In this document: positions 18,258 to 23,706 of the stretch, piece after piece
Position numbering within the stretch: the first letter of the stretch is position 1
Layout: each line of letters opens with the position of its first letter
Origin: RBG-16-66-20 sp035308765
Lineage (GTDB): Bacteria > Pseudomonadota > Gammaproteobacteria > Burkholderiales > SG8-39
Assembly: GCA_035308765.1 (NCBI GenBank)
Contig: DATGGA010000021.1
Coordinates: 1 to 64,000 of the forward strand
Reading direction: 5' to 3'
Length of the DNA: 64,000 nt
Program-made: the position numbers and the translations under genes
The notes under the pieces: model-generated
What the model was told of the DNA's origin: nothing
Seen by the model: only the letters and a program-made list of their open reading frames with translations
Databases searched by the model: none

Positions 18258-19753
18258 CGCCGAAAGTAGCGCTCGAAGAAGTAGCAGCGTTCCACCGGCA
18301 GCACCGAGGGAATCCGGTAGTAACGGTCCCTGACGTCGGCCAGCACGCCCGCGCGGTAGGCCCCGTAGTCGAAGCCGCGGCCGAGGATCGCGTAGTAGAA
18401 CCCGCCGCCAAGCGATATTTTCTTCACTTCGATTCCGCGGAAGTACGGCTGGTAATCCTGCAGCAGCGGCGGCTCGCGCCTCAGGATGAGAAGGTCCTTT
18501 CCGTCATAGGCGCGCCAGTCGGTGTCGATATCGGACTGCCGCGCATGGGCGGTTCCCCTGCCGAACATCGGCACCGGTCGCTGCGCGTAGTAGGAGAGCA
18601 GCGCGGCCGACGCGTAGCTGTCCGTGGCGAGTTCCCTGCCGGCCAGGTCCGGCGCGACTGCGCCCATCAATTCGGCAGCCCGGCCCGGAAACACCAGCCG
18701 CGGATAGATCCAGGATGTCTTCCAGGTTTCGAGCGGGAGCGCGAGCAGAATGGCGACCAGGAGCACGTGCAGCGCGGCGAACGCCGCGAAAAAACGCGCG
18801 CTCAGGACCAGCTGGCGACGCTCCAGCGCGAGCGCTACGCTGAGCACGAGCGCCGGCACGAATGAAAACAGCCAGTGCAGGCCGATCCCCTTGATCGCCG
18901 TCAGCGCGGCGAATACCGCCAGCGGCAGGAGCCATGCCAGCAGCAGCGCCTGCTCGCCCGGCCGGCGCCACGCTCCGCGCAGCCGCGCCCGTCCGCGCCA
19001 CGCAAACCACAGCAGCGGCGCGGCGAGATAGGCGAGCGAAGCAGCGTAAAGCGCGGGGTGCGAGACAGACCAGCCGGTGCCGCCTTCCGTATGCCGGTTG
19101 ATGGCATTGAACATGACGTTGCACCAGCAGGCATTCAGGTTCCAGTACAGGTTCAGCAGCCCGAAAGGCAGCGCGCCAAGGAACACGAAAACAAAGCGCC
19201 CGGGCCTTTTCGACAGGACTGCCCAAAGCAGAAAAGCCAGGCCGAGCAGCACCGCAAAATACTTGGAAAGAAACGCGAGGCCGAGCAAGGCGCCGCTGCA
19301 CAGGAACATTCCAGCCGAATCCCGCTGCGCGGCGCGCGCGAATACCAGCAGCGACGCTACCGAGAACAGCGCGAGCGGCGTATCCGTGGTGATGAACACG
19401 TTCAGGACGTTCATCGGCACCAGCAGCACGATTAGGGCCGCCAGGTTGGCGGTGTCCTCGTCGCGCCCGAACCAGCGGCGCAATGCAGCCCAAACGGCCA
19501 GCGCCGTGAGCGGCGCCACCAGCACCGCCGGCAGGCGCATGAGCCACGCGGCCTCGGAGAGTCCGGTAAGCGGCGCCAGCATCCAGCCCACCATCGGCGG
19601 ATGATCGTAGTAGCCGAGCGCGGGCGAGCGGCCCCAGAGGATGAAATAGGCTTCGTCGGCGGTCACCGGCGCGACGGCCGAGAACCAGACGCGGAACCCC
19701 AGCGTCGCGACCAGCGCGAGCAGAAGCGACTGCCGGGTAGTAAGAGAAATCAA
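18254..19753 (-). CDS. GT39/ArnT-like membrane glycosyltransferase
   Basis: A 499-residue protein with roughly twelve membrane helices and a C-terminal soluble tail. The first loop has TADEAYFILWGRSPALGYYD followed by HPPMVGWML, where the DE pair is the catalytic acidic signature of protein mannosyltransferase-type enzymes using polyprenyl-phosphate sugars. The start is TTG overlapping the TauE stop as TTGA; family members begin at this hydrophobic segment. Transferred sugar and acceptor are unknown; the next gene encodes a prenyl-phospho-ribose synthase-like enzyme, so a pentose donor is possible. Confidence 0.87.
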   Translation of the reverse strand: MISLTTRQSLLLALVATLGFRVWFSAVAPVTADEAYFILWGRSPALGYYDHPPMVGWMLAPLTGLSEAAWLMRLPAVLVAPLTALAVWAALRRWFGRDEDTANLAALIVLLVPMNVLNVFITTDTPLALFSVASLLVFARAAQRDSAGMFLCSGALLGLAFLSKYFAVLLGLAFLLWAVLSKRPGRFVFVFLGALPFGLLNLYWNLNACWCNVMFNAINRHTEGGTGWSVSHPALYAASLAYLAAPLLWFAWRGRARLRGAWRRPGEQALLLAWLLPLAVFAALTAIKGIGLHWLFSFVPALVLSVALALERRQLVLSARFFAAFAALHVLLVAILLALPLETWKTSWIYPRLVFPGRAAELMGAVAPDLAGRELATDSYASAALLSYYAQRPVPMFGRGTAHARQSDIDTDWRAYDGKDLLILRREPPLLQDYQPYFRGIEVKKISLGGGFYYAILGRGFDYGAYRAGVLADVRDRYYRIPSVLPVERCYFFERYFRR

Positions 19754-20535
19754 AGCGACGGCAGGAGGATAGGCAGGGAACGCGCGAGGAGCGTCAGGCC
19801 GGCAATCACCAGCAAAGCGTACACCGCTTTCACCACCGCGGCCGCCGGCACCAGTGCGTGCAGCCGGTTGCCTAGCCATGCGCCGGCAAGCATCGCGGGC
19901 AGCAGGCAAAGCGCGGTCGCGAGCAGTCCGTCCTGCGTCAGCAGTCCGGCGGCGCCGAACAGCACAACGCGCAGCAGCGACGACAGCATGATCATCGCCG
20001 CGTTGGTGGCGCGTAGCGCGTCCTTGTCGCGGATGCGGCCCGCGTTGTAGGTCGCGAACAGCACGCCGCCGGTGCCGAACAGTGCCGAGAATATGCCGCC
20101 GGCAAGCCCGATCGGCGCACCCCAGGCGCGCGACAGCGCAGGCGGCGGGCCGCGGCGGAACAGGCTGTAGCACGCATACAGCAACAGGAAAGCCCCCAGC
20201 AGCGCCAGCAATTTGCCTTCGGCGACTTCCATCAGCAGTGTGAGGCCCGCCATCATGCCGGCCAGGATGAACGGCACCAGCCAACCGATCTCGGCATAGC
20301 GGATCTGTTTCCTGACCCGCGCGCCGAACAACAGGAACGCGGCGACGTCCAGCAGCATCAGCAGCGGCACGGCGAACCTGAGCGCGAAGAAATGCACCAG
20401 CAGCGGCAGCGCGATCACGGTCGAGCCGAAGCCCGCCAGCCCGAACGCCGTGTAGGCGAAGGCGACCACCAGCGCCGCAAGCAGCAGGATTTCCGGCGGA
20501 TGCGGCAAATTCAAAAACGGCAGCGCAAAGCTCAG
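19750..20535 (-). CDS. TauE/SafE family permease (apparent CTG start)
   Basis: A 261-residue protein with about eight membrane helices. The first repeat has FGLAGFGSTVIALPLLVHFF and the second GLAGGIFSALFGTGGVLFATY, both TauE/SafE signatures. The family exports sulfite, sulfoacetate or other small anions. The reading has no ATG, GTG or TTG close to the expected start except TTG codons seven residues in. I chose the CTG that overlaps the aroG TGA as CTGA, with AAGAAGGGC about 8 nt upstream. The next upstream ATG lies inside aroG in another frame and would add an unrelated Arg/Gly-rich extension. Confidence 0.86.
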   Translation of the reverse strand: MSFALPFLNLPHPPEILLLAALVVAFAYTAFGLAGFGSTVIALPLLVHFFALRFAVPLLMLLDVAAFLLFGARVRKQIRYAEIGWLVPFILAGMMAGLTLLMEVAEGKLLALLGAFLLLYACYSLFRRGPPPALSRAWGAPIGLAGGIFSALFGTGGVLFATYNAGRIRDKDALRATNAAMIMLSSLLRVVLFGAAGLLTQDGLLATALCLLPAMLAGAWLGNRLHALVPAAAVVKAVYALLVIAGLTLLARSLPILLPSL

Positions 20536-21623
20536 CGCTTGCCCTTCTTGCGACGGGCTTTGACGGCCGCGGCCAGCGTATCCAGCAGTTCGACCGAATC
20601 CTCCCAGCCGATGCACGGGTCGGTGATGCTCTGGCCGAATTTAAGGCCGGCCGGCGGCTTGCCCGCGACCAAGTCCTGCTTGCCTTCCACCAGGTGGGAT
20701 TCGACCATCGCGCCGATGACGCAGCGCGAGCCGCCGCCGACCTGCGCCGCGACATCGCGCGCCACGTCCATCTGGCGCTTGTACTGCTTGGAGGAGTTGG
20801 CGTGCGAGAAGTCGATCATCAGGCGGCAGTCGAGCTTTGATTTCGCCAGTTCCTCGCAGGCCGCCCTGACGCTGGCCGCGTCGTAGTTCGGGCTCCTGCC
20901 GCCGCGCAAGATGATGTGGCAGTCCTCGTTGCCGCGCGTCTCCACGATCGAGACCTGGCCGCTCTTGTGCACCGAGAGGAAGTGGTGTTTCTGGCGCGCG
21001 GCGAGGATCGCGTCCACCGCGATGCGCACGTTGCCGTCGGTACCGTTCTTGAAGCCGACCGGCGCCGAAAGTCCCGAGGCGAGTTCGCGGTGCACCTGCG
21101 ACTCCGTGGTGCGCGCGCCGATCGCGCCCCAGGAAACCAGGTCGCCAATGTACTGCGGAGAAATCACGTCGAGGAACTCGCAGCCCGCAGGCACGCCCAG
21201 CCTGTTGATGCGCACCAGCAGATCGCGCGCAATGCGCAGGCCCTCGTTGATGCGGAAGCTGCCGTTCAGGTAGGGGTCGTTGATCAGGCCCTTCCAGCCG
21301 ACGGTGGTGCGCGGTTTCTCGAAATAGACGCGCATCAGCACTTCGAGCTCGCCTTCGTGCTTTTTTCTTTCCAGATGCAGCTTCTCCGCGTAGGCGACCG
21401 CGGCGGCCGGGTCGTGGATCGAGCAGGGCCCGATGATCACCAGCAGCCGGTCGGATTTGCCGCGCACGATTTCGCGCACCTCGCGCCGCGTGTCCGCGAT
21501 CAGCTTCTCCACCGGCGTGCCCTGGATCGGGAAAAAGCGGATCAGGTGCTCCGGCGGCGGCAGCGGAACGATGTTCTCGATGCGCTCGTCGTCGGTCAGG
21601 GAAGTCTTGTCGTCGGTGGTCAT
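20532..21623 (-). CDS. aroG: 3-deoxy-7-phosphoheptulonate (DAHP) synthase, class I (AroG-type)
   Basis: First enzyme of the shikimate pathway, joining phosphoenolpyruvate and erythrose 4-phosphate. It has 363 residues, usual for the AroFGH type. Visible motifs: GPCSIHDP near residue 65, RVYFEKPRTTVGWKGLINDP near 100, and GTDGNVRIAVDA, SQPDTG-type region replaced by KSGQVSIVETRGNEDCHIILRGG split across 210-235, and DFSHANSSKQ near 270. Cytoplasmic. The ATG follows GGGGAAC and lies directly after an attenuator; a TTG in the T run four codons upstream is less likely. Feedback inhibitor specificity cannot be read from sequence. Confidence 0.96.
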   Translation of the reverse strand: MTTDDKTSLTDDERIENIVPLPPPEHLIRFFPIQGTPVEKLIADTRREVREIVRGKSDRLLVIIGPCSIHDPAAAVAYAEKLHLERKKHEGELEVLMRVYFEKPRTTVGWKGLINDPYLNGSFRINEGLRIARDLLVRINRLGVPAGCEFLDVISPQYIGDLVSWGAIGARTTESQVHRELASGLSAPVGFKNGTDGNVRIAVDAILAARQKHHFLSVHKSGQVSIVETRGNEDCHIILRGGRSPNYDAASVRAACEELAKSKLDCRLMIDFSHANSSKQYKRQMDVARDVAAQVGGGSRCVIGAMVESHLVEGKQDLVAGKPPAGLKFGQSITDPCIGWEDSVELLDTLAAAVKARRKKGKR

Positions 21624-21633
21624 GGTGTTCCCC

Positions 21634-21665
21634 AAAAAAAAACCGCCAGGCTTACGCTCTGGCGG
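21634..21665 (-). terminator. aroG attenuator: intrinsic terminator
   Basis: On the minus strand the RNA reads CCGCCAG-A-GC-GTAA-GC-CTGGCGG followed by nine T residues, that is a stem of 9 bp with a one-base bulge and a GTAA tetraloop. It ends 11 nt before the aroG start. The 5' arm CCGCCAGAG (21657-21665) is perfectly complementary over 9 nt to CTCTGGCGG (21705-21713) inside the upstream leader peptide gene, so an alternative antiterminator can form. Together with the aromatic-rich leader peptide this is a classical amino-acid attenuator. Confidence 0.88.
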
Positions 21666-21690
21666 CTTGTCGGTTTCGCTGGTGATGCGG

Positions 21691-21756
21691 CTAGCCGTTC
21701 CCCTCCGCCAGAGGGCGCGGGAAGTGGAAAAAATAGCCGTAAAACCAGCGTGTCAT
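21691..21756 (-). CDS. aroG leader peptide (aromatic-codon-rich)
   Basis: A 21-codon frame upstream of the attenuator terminator. Residues 4-12 read WFYGYFFHF: one Trp, two Tyr and four Phe in nine codons. The resemblance to the enterobacterial pheL leader is clear. It covers the 5' antiterminator arm (codons 15-18). A ribosome stalled on the Phe/Tyr codons would leave that arm free to pair and spare aroG, while one reaching the stop would cover it and let the terminator form. No good Shine-Dalgarno precedes the ATG; the best promoter puts the transcript start at or near the ATG. Confidence 0.85.
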   Translation of the reverse strand: MTRWFYGYFFHFPRPLAEGNG

Positions 21757-21762
21757 GGAGTC

Positions 21763-21791
21763 ATTCAAACACGAAGCCCAAGGCTTGTCTA
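21763..21791 (-). promoter_or_regulatory. Candidate sigma-70 promoter for the aroG leader
   Basis: On the minus strand, TAGACA (21791-21786; one mismatch to TTGACA) and TTGAAT (21768-21763; two mismatches to TATAAT) are separated by 17 nt. Six nt after the -10 box lies the leader ATG, so the transcript could be leaderless. The -35 box overlaps the stop codon of the upstream thioesterase gene. Inferred from spacing and match only. Confidence 0.4.
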
Positions 21792-22229
21792 CTTCGGCCA
21801 CAGGACCATCTGGGTGCAGCGGAACATTGCAATCTTTCTGTCGGCACCCTCGATCGTCACCACGGCATCCCAGACTTGAGTTGTGCGCCCCAGGTGGGCC
21901 GGCGTCGCGCGGCAAAAAATCGCGCCGTCGCGGATGGTGCCGAGGAAGTTGGCCTTCAATTCGAGCGTGGTGAAGCCGGCCGCGCCCTGGGGCAGGTTCG
22001 CCGCGCAGGCGTAGCCGCAGGACGTGTCGGCTAGCGCGATCACCGTGGCTGCGTGCAGGAAACCGTTCGGCGCCATCAGTTCCTGGCGTACCGCGACGCG
22101 GCTCTCGAGTCCTTCAGGCGTCAACGACAGGATCGTCAAGCCTACCAAGCCGGGCAAATACCCGGCACTGCGGCCATTGAAGGATTCCGCCGTCATCTCC
22201 GGACGGAAGCTGGACGTTTTAGCGCTCAT
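21789..22229 (-). CDS. PaaI family hotdog-fold thioesterase
   Basis: A 146-residue cytoplasmic thioesterase. The hotdog core has APNGFLHAATVIALADTSCGYA, where HxGxxxxLxD-type residues of the 4HBT/PaaI family are recognisable with Asn and Ala substitutions, followed by FTTLELKANFLGTIRDG. The ATG at MSAKTSS gives the normal family length; longer frames upstream are antisense to the AAA gene. Stops just before the aroG leader, so aroG could also receive read-through. Confidence 0.88.
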   Translation of the reverse strand: MSAKTSSFRPEMTAESFNGRSAGYLPGLVGLTILSLTPEGLESRVAVRQELMAPNGFLHAATVIALADTSCGYACAANLPQGAAGFTTLELKANFLGTIRDGAIFCRATPAHLGRTTQVWDAVVTIEGADRKIAMFRCTQMVLWPK

Positions 22230-22248
22230 GGAATTCGAATCTACACGA

Positions 22249-22264
22249 TTGGCACTCCCGCTGC
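22249..22264 (+). promoter_or_regulatory. Candidate sigma-54 promoter upstream of the AAA gene
   Basis: TTGGCACTCCCGCTGC has the GG/GC pair separated by 10 nt required for RpoN and matches the -24 element (TGGCAC) exactly, with one mismatch in the -12 element (CTGC for TTGC). It lies about 90 nt before the start of the AAA ATPase gene and overlaps the upstream region of the divergent thioesterase. No enhancer-binding protein site was identified. Confidence 0.35.
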
Positions 22265-22355
22265 CGCATTGCCAGGCGTGCAATTTGCTTGCTGGAAAGA
22301 GGCGTGCTACGGTTTTCCCGCAGTAGGCCGATGACAAGAACATAGGAGCCAGAAT

Positions 22356-23345
22356 ATGTCGGCAAATACGTCGCTCTCCGTGCCCTCGGCGCCGATCCCG
22401 GTAGCGGGATTCAAGGACGTCTACGACATCGCCGCTGTAGAGCGCGCTCTCCAGGAGTTGCCCCAGTCCGCCAACGAAGCGCTGCGAGCGCTGTACGAGA
22501 AAATGCTGCGTGTCGGCGGCCAGCGCTTCGCGGTCAAACCTTCCGGGCTGCCCGAAATGCACGTATTGTTCGAGGAGCTGCCCAACTTTGGTGCGGTACT
22601 CGAGCATATCCGCCGCCAGCTCGCGTTGTGCGTGGACTCGGACGACGATGTCGAGCTGACGCCGATACTGCTGCTGGGCGATCCCGGCATCGGCAAGACC
22701 CACTTCGCGCGCCGCGTATCGCAACTGCTGGGCACCGGATACGGCTTCGTGCCGATGAGTTCGCTCACCGCGGGCTGGGTGCTGTCGGGCGCCTCCTCGC
22801 AATGGAAGAACGCCAAGCCGGGCAAGGTGTTCGAGACTTTCCTCAACGGCGAGTACGCCAATCCGGTGATGGTGGTGGACGAGATAGACAAGGCGAGCGC
22901 CGACGGTCAGTACGATCCTCTGGGCGCGCTCTACGAGCTGCTGGAATCGCAGACCGCGATGCGCTTCGTCGACGAATTCGCGGAAGTCCCGATCGACGCC
23001 TCGGGCGCGGTCTGGTTCGCGACCGCGAACGACGCGGCGCGCATTCCCGAACCGTTGCTCAACCGCATGAACGTCTACGAGATCGAACCTCCCGACGCCG
23101 CGGGTTCGGCGCGCATCGCCCGCTCGCTGTACCGCGAAATCCGCGAGTCGCACGACTGGGGCAGGCGTTTCCCCGAAGCGCCGTCGGGCAGCGTGGTGGA
23201 AAAACTAGCGCTGCTGACGCCGCGCGAGATGCGGCGCGCGCTGCAGGCGGCGTTCGGCAACGCCAAGGTGGCCGGGCGCGACGAACTGCATGCAGAGGAC
23301 GTGGACGTCCAGCGCGGCGGCCGGAAATCGAGGATCGGCTTCTAG
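22356..23345 (+). CDS. AAA+ ATPase related to the Lon AAA module
   Basis: A 329-residue AAA+ protein with Walker A GDPGIGKT (about residue 108-115), a pore-loop-like segment MSSLTAGWVLSGASSQWKNAKPGK split across 128-150, Walker B MVVDEIDK (near 172), sensor 1 WFATAND (near 224) and sensor 2 TPREMRRAL (near 295). The layout resembles the ATPase part of Lon without substrate-binding N-domain or Ser-Lys protease domain. The ATG follows ATAGGAGCC. Single gene with its own promoter region; partner protease or substrate not evident. Confidence 0.86.
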   Translation: MSANTSLSVPSAPIPVAGFKDVYDIAAVERALQELPQSANEALRALYEKMLRVGGQRFAVKPSGLPEMHVLFEELPNFGAVLEHIRRQLALCVDSDDDVELTPILLLGDPGIGKTHFARRVSQLLGTGYGFVPMSSLTAGWVLSGASSQWKNAKPGKVFETFLNGEYANPVMVVDEIDKASADGQYDPLGALYELLESQTAMRFVDEFAEVPIDASGAVWFATANDAARIPEPLLNRMNVYEIEPPDAAGSARIARSLYREIRESHDWGRRFPEAPSGSVVEKLALLTPREMRRALQAAFGNAKVAGRDELHAEDVDVQRGGRKSRIGF

Positions 23346-23346
23346 G

Positions 23347-23706
23347 CTAGTGCTTGTTTGGGTTTAGCGAGCCGCGGTTGTAGTCCGGGTCGCCGGGATA
23401 AATCTTGCGGCCGATGCCGAACCAGCCGCCCTGCGCACTGCGTTCCCGCTCGGCTTCCTCGGCCTGCGCCTTGCGCTGCGGTTCGGCTTTCTTCTGGTCG
23501 ACGTATTCCCAATGGCCGTTGGGCATCAGGCGCACTTTTTCTCCCGCCGCAGTGGTGGCCTGAATCTCCGCTGCCTGGTTCTCACCTGCCTGGTTCTTAC
23601 CTGCCTGGTTCTTACCTGCCTGGTTCTTACCTACACGGGCGGCGTCCTCAGCCAGCACATTGGCGGCAACGAGCACCGCAACAATCAAAGCCGCTGTTCT
23701 ACCCAT
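23347..23706 (-). CDS. Small secreted protein with GKNQA tandem repeats
   Basis: A 119-residue protein with an N-terminal signal peptide (ALIVAVLVAANVLA, cleavage near AED). Residues 26-45 hold four near-identical pentapeptides (GKNQA x3, then GENQA). Then come LMPNGHWEYVDQ, a glutamate/arginine-rich helix, and a C-terminal GGWFGIGRKIYPGDPDYNRGSLNPNKH region. I do not recognise the family. The ATG lies inside the end of alaS (22-nt overlap), so it is probably translated from the alaS transcript. Its 3' end is 1 nt from the convergent AAA gene. Confidence 0.7.
   Translation of the reverse strand: MGRTAALIVAVLVAANVLAEDAARVGKNQAGKNQAGKNQAGENQAAEIQATTAAGEKVRLMPNGHWEYVDQKKAEPQRKAQAEEAERERSAQGGWFGIGRKIYPGDPDYNRGSLNPNKH
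23571..23630. repeat. Four tandem 15-bp repeats inside the GKNQA protein gene
   Basis: CTGCCTGGTTCTTAC (plus strand) is repeated perfectly at 23586-23600, 23601-23615 and 23616-23630, preceded by a one-mismatch copy at 23571-23585. The 15-bp unit keeps the reading frame, so copy number change would add or remove one pentapeptide. Confidence 0.95.

Noticed and set aside
18254..20755. An 833-codon minus-strand frame joining TauE region to GT39
   Set aside because: The first 330 codons read aroG and TauE in the wrong frame; only the last 499 codons match the GT39 family.
23571..23630. CRISPR-like array
   Set aside because: Units are 15 bp, contiguous with no spacers and lie in frame in a gene; no cas genes are in the window.
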